Source: Devosia sp. Root635
GTDB taxonomy: Bacteria > Pseudomonadota > Alphaproteobacteria > Rhizobiales > Devosiaceae
Length of the DNA: 64,000 bases
NCBI RefSeq assembly: GCF_001427605.1
Contig: NZ_LMGZ01000001.1
Location: 118,280-182,279, forward strand
Direction: 5' to 3'
Shown piece by piece: positions 9,554 to 18,065 of the stretch (position 1 is the first letter of the stretch; each line of letters starts with the position of its first letter). The position numbers and the translations under genes were made by a program. Below the pieces are notes generated by a model, which saw only the letters and a list, made by a program, of their open reading frames with translations, did no database searches and was not told where the DNA came from.

Positions 9554-10099
9554 GTGTCCGAGCCGACCAGGGTCGTTGCCATCATCGCGGCCAATACTGC
9601 ACTGTCGTCACTTCTGGCGATGGTGGTGGCTGGCGACTCACATCTGAAGGTGCGCCAGTTCGAGAGCGATATCGAACTCATCGCCTATATGCGCATCGCC
9701 CCGCTCGACATGCTGGTCTGCGATTTCGACCGCGACGGTCGCCCGGCTTACGAAATGGTCGAATCCATCCGCCTCAATAATACGCTGATCAGCCAGGACG
9801 TGCCGGTCATCGCGCTCACCCGCACGATTACCCCGCCGATGCGCCACCAGGCCATCAGCGCCGGTATCGACGAAGTCATCATCAAGCCAATGTCGCCGCG
9901 CCACCTGCTGCAACGTATCCAGGCTCGCCTCCGCACCCGCAGCGTCGTCGGCGTCCTCGGCGGCTATCGCGGCCCCGACCGCCGCAACCGCGCGCCCCTA
10001 CCGACCCCGCATCCGGTGCCGACCCGCCGCATCACCGACAATGTCGTCCCGCTGTTTCCGGATCGCCGCAAACCCAGGCATCCGGGACTCGAGGGCTGA
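9554..10099 (+). CDS. Orphan receiver-domain (CheY-like) protein
   Basis: 181 aa with a GTG start at 9554; a GGGGAAAG ribosome-binding site ends 4 bases upstream. Residues 1-130 look like a response-regulator receiver fold: the probable phosphorylated aspartate is in V-C-D-F-D-R-D and the conserved lysine is in I-I-K-P-M-S-P. The C-terminal 50 residues are arginine- and proline-rich (G-G-Y-R-G-P-D-R-R then P-L-F-P-D-R-R-K) and contain no DNA-binding or enzymatic domain I recognise. No histidine kinase is adjacent, so its partner is unknown. Confidence 0.75.
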   Translation: MSEPTRVVAIIAANTALSSLLAMVVAGDSHLKVRQFESDIELIAYMRIAPLDMLVCDFDRDGRPAYEMVESIRLNNTLISQDVPVIALTRTITPPMRHQAISAGIDEVIIKPMSPRHLLQRIQARLRTRSVVGVLGGYRGPDRRNRAPLPTPHPVPTRRITDNVVPLFPDRRKPRHPGLEG

Positions 10100-10131
10100 A
10101 GGCCCCAACTCCTTCGATATCACGGCTCCTG

Positions 10132-10260
10132 CCCACCCTCCCCCTTGAGGGGAGGGTAGCACCGCTCGGCCCGAAGGGCCGTAGCAAAGCTGGTGAGGGG
10201 GTAGTTCTGTGGTCCACTGACGGACCCCCACCCTCGATCACTCCCCTCAAGGGGGAGGGG
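10132..10260. repeat. Palindromic repeat, family A
   Basis: An inverted repeat with outer arms CCCTCCCCCTTGAGGGGAGG and CTCCCCTCAAGGGGGAGG. The centre carries the secondary palindrome CGGCCCGAAGGGCCG. It fills the space between the receiver gene and the convergent urocanase-like gene. Confidence 0.85.
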
Positions 10261-10292
10261 CGCATACTTAAAATCGATGGCGAGGAACACCC

Positions 10293-11954
10293 TCACCCCA
10301 CCTTGATATGCCCGATCCCCTTCTCGGCGATCTCCTCGAAACTCTCGTCATACCCCGCATCGGCATAACGCATCACGCCCAGCGCCGTATCATTGGTCAG
10401 CGCATGCGCCAGCCGCTCGTCACCCTCAAACGTACCATCAGCCACCACAGTCACCCCCGCTGACGTCATATAGCCCGCATAGCCACCACCGCCGGAATGG
10501 ACCACCACCAGGTCCGCCATGGACGAACACAACAGCATGGCATCGAGGATCGGCCAATCGGCAATCGCGTCCGAACCATCCCTCATCCGCTCGGTCATGA
10601 TATTGGGATGCGCCATGGCCCCGGCATCGAGATGGTCGCGGCTGAAGGCCACCGGCCCGGCCAGCGTCCCATCCGCCACCATGGCGTTGACCGCCCGCGC
10701 CAGAGCCGTACGTTCGCCATGCCCCAGCCAGGCGATGCGCGCCGGCAGGCCCTCGAACGGCACATGCTTCCGCGCCAGCGCAATCCAGTTGGTGACGATC
10801 CGGTTGTCCGGGAACATCTCCAGCAATTTGTCGTCGATCTTGCTGATATCCTCCGGATCACCCGACAGCGCCATCCAGCGGAACGGCCCGATGGCCCGCG
10901 CAAACAGCGGCCGCAGATAGGCCTCGGTGAAAATCTTGATGTCGAAGGCATTCTCCACCCCGCCGGCCTTGGCCTGGGTGCGGATCAGGTTGCCATTGTC
11001 GAACACTTCGCTGCCCGCCTGCTGGAAAGCCAGCATGGCCCGCACATGGTCGGCGATGGAAGCCTGGCTCGCCGCCATCAACTGCCCCGGTCCTTCCACG
11101 CGTAGGCGCTTCACCTCGTCCAGGCTCACCCCCTTGGGCACATAGCCATAGACAAGATCATGCGCGCTCGTCTGGTCGGTGACGATATCGGGCACGATGC
11201 CGCGCTTAGCGATTTCGGGATAAATCTCCGCCGCATTGCCCACCAGCCCGACCGACGTCGCCCGCTTCTCCGCCACCGCCCGCTCGATCATATCAAGAGC
11301 CGTATCGAGGTCCGGCGCGATCTCCTCCAGATAGCCGATCTCCTTGCGCTTCCGCGCCCGCTCCGCATCGATATCGACACACAATATCGCCGCCCCCGCC
11401 ATGCGCCCGGCCAGCGGCTGCGCTCCGCCCATGCCGCCCAGCCCGGCGGTGAGGATAAAGCGCCCGGCCAGCGAGCCGCCGAAACGGTTCTCGGCAATGC
11501 GCATGAAAATCTCATAGGTGCCCTGAATGACGCCCTGAGAACCAATGTATTGCCAGGCCCCAGCCGTCAGCCCGCCCCAGCAGATCAGCCCCTGCTTTTC
11601 CAGCTCATAGAACACCTCGGCTTTGGCCCATTGCCCCACGATGTTGCAATTGGCCATGATGACCAGCGGCGCTTTCGCATGCGTCTTCAGCAGCCCGATC
11701 GGCTTGCCCGACTGGATCACCAGCGTCTGGTCCTCGTCCATGCGCAACAGCGTCTCGACGATTCCCTTATGCGCCGCCCAGTTCCGCGCCGCCTTGCCCA
11801 AAGCCGCATAGACGATCAGATCGTCCGGGTTCTCCCCGACACTCAGCACATTCTCCAGCAGCCGCAATAGCGCCTCCTGCCGCCAGCCCTTGGCACGAAG
11901 CTCGGGACCGCCGGGAATGGGGAAGTTCGGGTGGCGGGGATTGGGTGTGGGCAT
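10293..11954 (-). CDS. Urocanase-family hydratase, probable thiourocanate (or S-methyl-thiourocanate) hydratase
   Basis: 553 aa, homologous along its length to urocanate hydratase. The NAD+ loop G-L-G-G-M-G-G-A-Q-P (171-180) and the tyrosine of V-Y-A-A-L-G (Tyr49) are kept. But the urocanase motif G-L-P-A-R-I-C has Ala408 in place of cysteine, and the region usually reading H-H-G-G-G-V-G-M-G-F-S-Q-H is H-S-G-G-G-G-Y-A-G-Y-M-T-S here (486-498). The frame extends to a GTG at 11975 inside a repeat; I chose ATG 11954, where homology begins. It is the last gene of an operon with a cofactor-less HutH homologue, a DUF917 protein and hydantoin-type hydrolases, so hydration of thiourocanate is inferred. 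A divergent true urocanase is the alternative. Confidence 0.78.
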   Translation of the reverse strand: MPTPNPRHPNFPIPGGPELRAKGWRQEALLRLLENVLSVGENPDDLIVYAALGKAARNWAAHKGIVETLLRMDEDQTLVIQSGKPIGLLKTHAKAPLVIMANCNIVGQWAKAEVFYELEKQGLICWGGLTAGAWQYIGSQGVIQGTYEIFMRIAENRFGGSLAGRFILTAGLGGMGGAQPLAGRMAGAAILCVDIDAERARKRKEIGYLEEIAPDLDTALDMIERAVAEKRATSVGLVGNAAEIYPEIAKRGIVPDIVTDQTSAHDLVYGYVPKGVSLDEVKRLRVEGPGQLMAASQASIADHVRAMLAFQQAGSEVFDNGNLIRTQAKAGGVENAFDIKIFTEAYLRPLFARAIGPFRWMALSGDPEDISKIDDKLLEMFPDNRIVTNWIALARKHVPFEGLPARIAWLGHGERTALARAVNAMVADGTLAGPVAFSRDHLDAGAMAHPNIMTERMRDGSDAIADWPILDAMLLCSSMADLVVVHSGGGGYAGYMTSAGVTVVADGTFEGDERLAHALTNDTALGVMRYADAGYDESFEEIAEKGIGHIKVG

Positions 11955-11972
11955 GGTGAAACTCTCTTTCTT

Positions 11973-12099
11973 CACCTCTCCCTTTGGAGGAGAGGTCGAC
12001 CCGCCTTCGGGTCGGGTGAGGGGCCTTTCTTGGCTCGGTGCGAGGGGAAGGCCCCCTCACCCGGCGCTGCGCGCCGACCTCTCCCCCAAGGGAGAGGTG
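11973..12099. repeat. Palindromic repeat, family B, inside the operon
   Basis: CACCTCTCCC…GGAGAGGT and its inverted partner CTCTCCCCCAAGGGAGAGGTG flank a centre containing GGGTGAGGGGCC and GGCCCCCTCACCC. It fills the gap between the DUF917 gene and the urocanase-like gene, so it would be part of the operon transcript. Confidence 0.85.
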
Positions 12100-12107
12100 G
12101 TCAGCGG

Positions 12108-13196
12108 CTACCCCAGCGCATATGTCGCCAGTTCAATCCCCATCCGCTCCTCGACAAACGGATAAACCGCCGGATCCAGCACACTCGAACTCAAGGGAAT
12201 TCCCGTCTTGGGTACATGCAGCACGAACACATACATGCCGCGCCCCAGTTGCCCCACCGACAGCGCCTGCCCGGCGGCATCGAGCGTCGTCAGCACATCG
12301 GGAAAAGTCGCCAGCCTTGCGCCCCCGGCATCCTCCACCGCCATATATTCATTCATCACATGCAGCGTCGTCGCCGTGTCACCCTCGCCCACGGTGATCT
12401 TGCCGATATCAAACGCCTCCTTGGTATAGGTCACGTCGATATCAGTGATATAGCCCTTGGTCAGGATCACCCCGCCCGTCGTCTCCACGATGGCGTCGAT
12501 CATCTTGCCCGGCCCCCTGCCCTCGGCGGCGATCATCGCCTCGCCCAGCTTCAGCGCCAGCGAAATCCCGCCCAAAGCCGCATGCTGCTGCACATAACTC
12601 GCCCTTAGCGGATTGCGGCACGAGGCAATAAATCCGCCCGACATATCCGCTGCCGTGCGCAAGATCGGCGAGACCTTGGCTGTCGCCCCGCGCGTCACCA
12701 GCTCGATATAGCGGTTCTCCTCCCGGTTGCCGCCCACCGCGGTCTGGATCACCTGCTCGGGCGAACCGGCCATGCCGATGCTACCCATGTCCCCGGTCGG
12801 ATGCGCGCGAATATCGCCCACCGCATCCACCACCTTCATCCCCAGGGCTGCCGCCGGCAGCCAGCCATTGAGCGTCGACGACTTGCCGTTCTGCCCCACC
12901 ATCAGCCCGCTCAGCTTCTCGCCCAACGCATCCTGCAACAGTTGCACCGCCTTGATATAGTCGACCCCGCGCATTTCCCACGGCGTGGTCGAGGCCGGCG
13001 CGCCGATGGCCGCCGCCGTCGCTACCCAGTCGTCCGCGTCCAGTTCCTCTACGCTGACCAGTTCCGGTTGGCCGATGCGCACCGCCGCCGTGCCCAGCAT
13101 GCGCCCATGGTCGGCCCACCCACCGCCGCCCGCCGCATAGACCGAGCCGCCGCGCACCGCCGCTTCCACGTCCTTTTCGGTGAGAATGCGCCCCAT
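12108..13196 (-). CDS. DUF917 family protein, probable (S-methyl)thiohydantoin desulfurase
   Basis: 362 aa with the DUF917 N-terminal glycine-rich segment Y-A-A-G-G-G-G-W near residues 20-27 and the long C-terminal domain of that family. DUF917 has been linked to removal of sulfur from thiohydantoin intermediates (family name S-methyl thiohydantoin desulfurase, as I recall it). Its start overlaps the stop of the carbamoylase gene by one base (TGATG). In this operon it would convert the thiohydantoin made by the hydratase into hydantoin-5-propionate, linking the histidine-like half of the pathway to the pyrimidine-like half. The family assignment is confident; the reaction is inferred from context. 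Confidence 0.75.
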   Translation of the reverse strand: MGRILTEKDVEAAVRGGSVYAAGGGGWADHGRMLGTAAVRIGQPELVSVEELDADDWVATAAAIGAPASTTPWEMRGVDYIKAVQLLQDALGEKLSGLMVGQNGKSSTLNGWLPAAALGMKVVDAVGDIRAHPTGDMGSIGMAGSPEQVIQTAVGGNREENRYIELVTRGATAKVSPILRTAADMSGGFIASCRNPLRASYVQQHAALGGISLALKLGEAMIAAEGRGPGKMIDAIVETTGGVILTKGYITDIDVTYTKEAFDIGKITVGEGDTATTLHVMNEYMAVEDAGGARLATFPDVLTTLDAAGQALSVGQLGRGMYVFVLHVPKTGIPLSSSVLDPAVYPFVEERMGIELATYALG

Positions 13197-14449
13197 CAGC
13201 CTGTCTCCTGCAAGTTCACATCCAGCGCCTTGACGGCATCGAGCAGCACCGCCGCGCCCAGCGCGATATCTTCCGTCGTGGCGAATTCATCGGCCGAATG
13301 GCTGCGCCCATCCCGGCAAGGCACGAAGATCATCGCCGCCTTGCTGATCCGCGCCATCCACGCCGTGTCATGCCCCGCGCCCGAAGCCATGCGCCGGTGC
13401 CGCGCGCCCACCGCCTCGCAGGCCGCGTCGAGCACATCAAGCAGGCCGCCATCGCAGGGCGTCGGCTGGTTGTCCGAAACAATGCGCGGCACCGAAACCG
13501 TCACCCCGGTTTTTTCGGCAATCGCCGCCACGCCCCTGTCGAGTTCATCGACAAACCGTTCCATGTCGTCGCGCAATTCGGCCCGCGCATCCACAAGCAT
13601 GCGCACCCGCGCGGGCACCACATTGGCGGCATTGGGCGTCATCTCGAATTCGCCCACCGTGGCGGCAAAATGCGCCTCCCCGCTGGCCAGCGCCTTGCCC
13701 AGTTCCTCGACCCCGAGCGCGATCCAGGCCGCCGTGGTCAGCGCATCCTTGCGCAGGCCCATCGGCGTCGTCCCGGCATGGTCGGCCCTTCCCTCGACAA
13801 TGATTTCGATCCGCGTGATCCCAGCAATAGCCGTCACCACGCCCACATCGAGCTGCTGGTCCTGCAGCACCGGCCCCTGCTCGATATGTAGTTCGAGGAA
13901 GGCCTTGATATCGTCGCGCTGCGCCGTCAGCAGCGGCTCGCCTCCCACCTGCGCAATCCCCTGCTCCAGCGTCAGCCCATCGCTCGCCCGCGCCAGCCAT
14001 TCGACCGGCCGCGTGCCGCTCATGCCGCGGCTGCCGATGCAGGACACGCCGAAGATCGACACTTCCTCGGCGAGGAAATCCACCACTTCGAGCGTATGCG
14101 CCAGCACCACGCCCTGGTCCCGCAGCGCCCGCGCCACTTCCAGCGCCACCACGACCCCGGCAATGCCATCGAACCGCCCGCCATTGGGCACGGTGTCCGA
14201 ATGGCTTCCCAGCATGATCGTGCCCAGCGCCGGGTTGCGGCCTGGAATGGTGCCGATAAGGTTGCCCGCCGCGTCGATCCGCGTCACCGCCCCGGCCTCA
14301 CGCATGGCCTGTTCCAGCCATTTGCGCCCCTCGAGAAACAGCGGCGTGAAGGCGCGCCGCGTCCACGGATGCCCCGGCTCGGTGATGGCAGCCAGCGCAT
14401 CGACGTCAGCAGCGATGCGCTCGGCGCGAATGGGTGAATTGGGGATCAT
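13196..14449 (-). CDS. M20 family Zn-dependent N-carbamoyl-L-amino-acid hydrolase
   Basis: 417-aa amidohydrolase of the allantoate amidohydrolase / beta-ureidopropionase / N-carbamoyl-L-amino-acid hydrolase group. Metal ligands visible are His83 in G-S-H-S-D-T-V, Asp94 in G-G-R-F-D-G, Glu129 in A-E-E-V and His188 in H-I-E-Q-G-P; the dimer-interface motif G-R-A-D-H-A-G-T-T-P-M and the C-terminal G-A-G-H-D-T-A-W-M-A follow. Family members split carbamoyl groups from ureido acids, releasing CO2 and ammonia. Here the likely substrate is N-carbamoylglutamate, giving glutamate. Without the neighbours, allantoate would be an equally good guess. Confidence 0.85.
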   Translation of the reverse strand: MIPNSPIRAERIAADVDALAAITEPGHPWTRRAFTPLFLEGRKWLEQAMREAGAVTRIDAAGNLIGTIPGRNPALGTIMLGSHSDTVPNGGRFDGIAGVVVALEVARALRDQGVVLAHTLEVVDFLAEEVSIFGVSCIGSRGMSGTRPVEWLARASDGLTLEQGIAQVGGEPLLTAQRDDIKAFLELHIEQGPVLQDQQLDVGVVTAIAGITRIEIIVEGRADHAGTTPMGLRKDALTTAAWIALGVEELGKALASGEAHFAATVGEFEMTPNAANVVPARVRMLVDARAELRDDMERFVDELDRGVAAIAEKTGVTVSVPRIVSDNQPTPCDGGLLDVLDAACEAVGARHRRMASGAGHDTAWMARISKAAMIFVPCRDGRSHSADEFATTEDIALGAAVLLDAVKALDVNLQETG

Positions 14450-14488
14450 GATATACCCAAGTCCGATACCAAAGCATCGGCTTCATCG

Positions 14489-14615
14489 CCTCCCTCCCCC
14501 TTGAGGGGAAGGAATGAGGGTGGGGGTCCATCAGTGGGCCACAGAGCCACCCCCTCCCCAGCTCTGCTACGGCCCTGCGGGCCGAGCGACACTACCCTCC
14601 CCTCAAGGGGGAGGG
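14489..14615. repeat. Palindromic repeat, family A, inside the operon
   Basis: CCTCCCTCCCCCTTGAGGGG opens the element and CCCTCCCCTCAAGGGGGAGG closes it, with the internal palindrome CGGCCCTGCGGGCCG. It sits between the hydantoinase and carbamoylase genes. Confidence 0.85.
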
Positions 14616-14666
14616 CGGGCGAGAACCAGCAAACTGCTGCCAACCGTTGTTTTGCAAGACCAGCCA

Positions 14667-16022
14667 TCAGCGACCCACCTCCGGCCGCACAAACCGCCCC
14701 GTCCCCGGCTGCGCCACCTCAGTCCCGTCAAACACCTGCTGCCCGCGCAGATAGGTCAGCCCCACGGTCCACGGCAGCTCGATCCCGTTATACGGCGACC
14801 AGCCCACCACATTGTGCCCGCTCGCCGCCGCGTCGTAGCGCACCGGCCGCGGAAACAGCACCGCGATATCGGCATCCTTGCCCGCCTCCAACGCCCCCTT
14901 CTGCGCGAGCCGGAAATGCTTCGCCGGATTCTCCGCCATCAATTTCGCCGCCCAGGTCAGGGGGATATCCCGCTTCAGCGCCCCCATCACAAACAGCGGC
15001 ACCATCGCCTCAAGCCCCGGTACGCCCGACGCATTGGCCAGCATGTCCGGATTGGTCTTGCGGTTTTCCGACCAGCTCACATGGTCGGTCGAAACCAGCG
15101 TCACATTCCCCGCCCGCACATGCTCCCACAGCTTTTCGACCTCCACGCGAGGCCGGATCGGCGGATTGATCTTGGCCTTGCCGCCCAGCCGCGCCACGTC
15201 GTTTTCCTCGTCCAGCGTCAGATAATGGATGCAGGCCTCGATCGTCGCGGCATAGCCCTGATCCCGATAACTCCGCGCGATCTCATAGCCCCGCCCCAGC
15301 GAGCAATGCACCACATGCGCCGGACACCCGGTCTGCGCCCCGGTCTCGTAGATCTGCAGGCTCGCCAGCAATTCGGTCAGCGGCGGCCGGCTCAGCGCAT
15401 GCGCCCGATAGTCGGTAATTCCCGCCGCCTTGACCTTGGCCATGGCCGCCCGAACCATTTCGTCATCCTCGTTATGCACCCCTGCCGTGAGCCCGGTCCT
15501 GGCCACGGCGGCAAAGCATTCCTCCAGCAAAGCCGGCGGAATGCGCGGAAAGCGCACCGGGTCCGTCCCGAAGGTCGAGAACTTGAACGCGGCGACACCG
15601 GCCTCGGCCTGCTCGGCAATCCGGCTGGCCCCCTCTTCCGGGTTGATCGTGCCATAGAGCGCGAAATCCACCCGCGCCTGCGGCTCGGCATGCGCCACCT
15701 TGCGCTGCACCGCCTCGGCCGAACAGACGAGGTTGCCCTCGTCATAGGGCATATCGACAATCGTAGTGACGCCACCCGCCGCCGCCGAGCGCGTCGACCA
15801 GATGAAATCCTCCTGATCCTTCTGGCTCAGCGAATGGGTCTGCGCATCGATAGCGCCGGGCAGGATCAGGGCATTGCCCAGCTCATGGCGCTCCTTCGCG
15901 GATGGCGCGACACCCTCGCCCACATGCACGACCTTGCCATCACGCACGGCCACATAGCCGTTCTCCACCACCAGATCAGGCAGCACCACCGTACCGGACA
16001 AGACGAGATCGAAATCGGACAT
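14667..16022 (-). CDS. Hydantoinase/dihydropyrimidinase-like amidohydrolase
   Basis: 451-aa cyclic amidohydrolase of the dihydropyrimidinase/allantoinase family. The likely carboxylated lysine is Lys147 (A-A-F-K-F-S), the metal-binding histidines are His183 (G-V-H-N-E) and His239 (V-V-H-C-S), and the catalytic aspartate is Asp313 (S-T-D-H-V). The usual N-terminal H-x-H reads D-A-Q-T-H here: Gln61 replaces the first histidine and His63 remains. Expected reaction in context: opening of hydantoin-5-propionate to N-carbamoylglutamate. Allantoinase is the main alternative, but no other purine genes are nearby. Confidence 0.8.
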   Translation of the reverse strand: MSDFDLVLSGTVVLPDLVVENGYVAVRDGKVVHVGEGVAPSAKERHELGNALILPGAIDAQTHSLSQKDQEDFIWSTRSAAAGGVTTIVDMPYDEGNLVCSAEAVQRKVAHAEPQARVDFALYGTINPEEGASRIAEQAEAGVAAFKFSTFGTDPVRFPRIPPALLEECFAAVARTGLTAGVHNEDDEMVRAAMAKVKAAGITDYRAHALSRPPLTELLASLQIYETGAQTGCPAHVVHCSLGRGYEIARSYRDQGYAATIEACIHYLTLDEENDVARLGGKAKINPPIRPRVEVEKLWEHVRAGNVTLVSTDHVSWSENRKTNPDMLANASGVPGLEAMVPLFVMGALKRDIPLTWAAKLMAENPAKHFRLAQKGALEAGKDADIAVLFPRPVRYDAAASGHNVVGWSPYNGIELPWTVGLTYLRGQQVFDGTEVAQPGTGRFVRPEVGR

Positions 16023-16049
16023 TTTTTCAGTTCCCCCGATGACTGTCCT

Positions 16050-16172
16050 GCCACGCCCTCGTGGTTCGAGGGTCGCTACGCTCCCGCCTCACCATGAGGG
16101 CTACTGCAAGCGCCGTATTCCGGGAGACCTCATGGTGAGGCGCGAGTTCTTCACGAGCCTCGAACCACGAGG
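16050..16172. repeat. Palindromic repeat, family C, inside the operon
   Basis: GCCACGCCCTCGTGGTTCGA opens the element and CTCGAACCACGAGG closes it, with inner arms CCTCACCATGAGG and CCTCATGGTGAGG. It matches copies at 45243 and 48305 and lies between the permease and hydantoinase genes. Confidence 0.85.
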
Positions 16173-16187
16173 TCAGGTACTCGATGT

Positions 16188-16940
16188 TCAAGCCGCCGCC
16201 CTCCCCAATTGCCCCGTTCTTGCCATCAGCCACCGCTCCAGCGCCGACAGCGCGTCATAGATCAACACCGCCAGCACGCCGACGATCAGCCCGCCCTGCA
16301 ACACAAAGGCCGTATTGCTCGACAGCAGCCCAGCAATGATCACCTCGCCTAGCGTCCGTGCCGCCACGGTCGAGCCAATGGTCGCCGTGGCCAGCGAAAT
16401 CACCACCGAGAGCCGTATCCCGGCGAGGATCACCGGCAGCGCCAGCGGCAGTTCCACCTTGAGCAGTCGCTGCCATCCCGTCATGCCGACGCCCTTGGCC
16501 GCGTCGGTCACCGCCGGCGGCAGGTTGGTCAGACCGGTCAGCGTATTCTCGAAAATCGGCAGCAACCCATAGAGAAACAAGGCCACCAAAGTCGGCGCCG
16601 TGCCGAAGCCCAGCATGGGCACGGCCAAAGCCAGCACCGCCACGGGCGGAAAGGTCTGCCCGATATTGGCCAAGCTCCGCGACAGCGGCAGGAATTCCGC
16701 CCCGAACGGCCGCGTCACGATAATGGCCAGCCCCACCGCAATGACAGTGGACGCCAATGTCGCCGCCAGCACGATGGCCAGGTGGTTCAGCGTGATATCG
16801 AGCAGGTTGCCCTGGTTGTAGATCGCCGGCTGGTTGTTCTTGGTGAACAGCCCGAAGAAGCCCGAGAACAGGTCGGGGCTTACCAGCAGCAACAACAACA
16901 CCGCCAAAGCCGCCAGCCGTATGAGGCTACCGATCTTCAT
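16188..16940 (-). CDS. Betaine/osmoprotectant-type ABC transporter permease (short)
   Basis: 250-aa binding-protein-dependent permease of the OpuC/Yeh type with about six hydrophobic segments. The EAA-like loop is visible in D-A-A-K-G-V-G-M-T-G-W-Q-R. I chose ATG 16940 because it forms an ATGA overlap with the ATPase gene and gives a normal membrane-anchor N-terminus (M-K-I-G-S-L-I-R-L-A); the frame is open further upstream. It should pair with the longer permease at 18066 to form the membrane channel. Confidence 0.88.
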   Translation of the reverse strand: MKIGSLIRLAALAVLLLLLVSPDLFSGFFGLFTKNNQPAIYNQGNLLDITLNHLAIVLAATLASTVIAVGLAIIVTRPFGAEFLPLSRSLANIGQTFPPVAVLALAVPMLGFGTAPTLVALFLYGLLPIFENTLTGLTNLPPAVTDAAKGVGMTGWQRLLKVELPLALPVILAGIRLSVVISLATATIGSTVAARTLGEVIIAGLLSSNTAFVLQGGLIVGVLAVLIYDALSALERWLMARTGQLGRAAA

Positions 16941-17872
16941 TGCGGCCTCGCCGCCAGCCGCGACAGCGCGTCCAGCGTCACCTGCCCGACAATCTGCCCG
17001 TCGCGCCGCACCGGCAAAGCCGGCCGCCCCGACCACAAAAGTTCGGCATAGGCGTCACGCAGCGAAGCCCCGGCATCGATCGGCTCGCCCGCCCCCTCGC
17101 CCGCCTCGATATGATCGGCCACCTTGGCCAGCGACAGCAGCCGGAACGGCCGTTCGCTGGAGCCGATCAACTCGGCCACGAAGGGCGTGGCCGGATTGGC
17201 GATGATCTCGGCTGGCTTCGCGCATTGCAGCAGCTTGCCCTTGTCCATCACAGCAATGGTGTCGCCGAGATGGATGGCCTCCTCCATGTCATGCGTGACC
17301 AGAACAACCGTCGTGCCCATCTTGCGCTGGATGGACAGCAGGTCCTCCTGCGCCTTGGCGCGGATCACCGGGTCCAGCGCCCCGTAGGGCTCGTCCATCA
17401 GCAATATGTTCGGCGAGGCCGCCAGCGCCCGCGCCACGCCGACGCGTTGCTGCTGGCCACCGCTCAGCTCATGCGGCAGCCGATCACGGAATTCACCCGG
17501 ATCGAGCTGGAACAAATCCAGCAATTCATCGACGCGGGTATCGATCTTCTTCCGGTCCCAGCCGAGGAGCTTCGGCACCGTCGCCACATTCTGCCCCACC
17601 GAGCGATGCGGAAACAGCCCATGCCCCTGGATGGCATAGCCGATGCGCCGCCGCAGCTCATAGGCGGGAATGCCGGCGATATCCTCGCCATCGATGCGGA
17701 TATGGCCCGATGTCGGCTCCACCAGCTTGTTGATCATCCGCATCAGCGTGGTCTTGCCAGAGCCCGATGTGCCGACAATGACGCAGATCGTATGCGGCTC
17801 GATGGTCAGCGTCACATGGTCCACTACGACCGTACCGGAATAGCTCTTGGTGATGTCGTCGATCTCGATCAT
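16937..17872 (-). CDS. Betaine/osmoprotectant-type ABC transporter ATPase
   Basis: 311-aa ABC ATPase with Walker A G-T-S-G-S-G-K-T-T (residues 34-42), signature L-S-G-G-Q-Q-Q-R and Walker B I-L-L-M-D-E-P. A C-terminal extension of about 70 residues resembles a degenerate CBS-type regulatory region as found in OpuCA/OsmV proteins. It overlaps the short permease by ATGA. The four-gene order (binding protein, long permease, ATPase, short permease) is the OsmF/Yeh arrangement used for choline, betaine and related quaternary amines. Confidence 0.9.
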   Translation of the reverse strand: MIEIDDITKSYSGTVVVDHVTLTIEPHTICVIVGTSGSGKTTLMRMINKLVEPTSGHIRIDGEDIAGIPAYELRRRIGYAIQGHGLFPHRSVGQNVATVPKLLGWDRKKIDTRVDELLDLFQLDPGEFRDRLPHELSGGQQQRVGVARALAASPNILLMDEPYGALDPVIRAKAQEDLLSIQRKMGTTVVLVTHDMEEAIHLGDTIAVMDKGKLLQCAKPAEIIANPATPFVAELIGSSERPFRLLSLAKVADHIEAGEGAGEPIDAGASLRDAYAELLWSGRPALPVRRDGQIVGQVTLDALSRLAARPQ

Positions 17873-17926
17873 GCGGCGTGCTTTCTTTGGACTGCGCGAC
17901 CTGGCCCGGAAGTTGGCGGTCTATCG

Positions 17927-18021
17927 CCTCCCTCCCCCTTGAGGGGAGGGAACGAGGGTGGGGGTCGATCAGTGGCCCACCGAACCACCCCCTCCCCGGC
18001 CCTCCCCTCAAGGGGGAGGGG
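17927..18021. repeat. Palindromic repeat, family A (short form), inside the operon
   Basis: CCTCCCTCCCCCTTGAGGGG and CCCTCCCCTCAAGGGGGAGG form inverted arms around GAGGGTGGGGGTC…CCACCCCCTCCCC. It lies between the long permease and the ATPase. Confidence 0.85.
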
Positions 18022-18065
18022 GCGCTGGAGTCGATGGGTGGGCGCCAGACGGGGGGTCACCGCGC

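Noticed and set aside
13196..16022. Allantoin degradation (allantoinase plus allantoate amidohydrolase)
   Set aside because: The two hydrolases alone could suggest it, but no ureidoglycolate, uricase or allantoin-transport genes are present and the other operon members point elsewhere. It is kept only as a weaker alternative.
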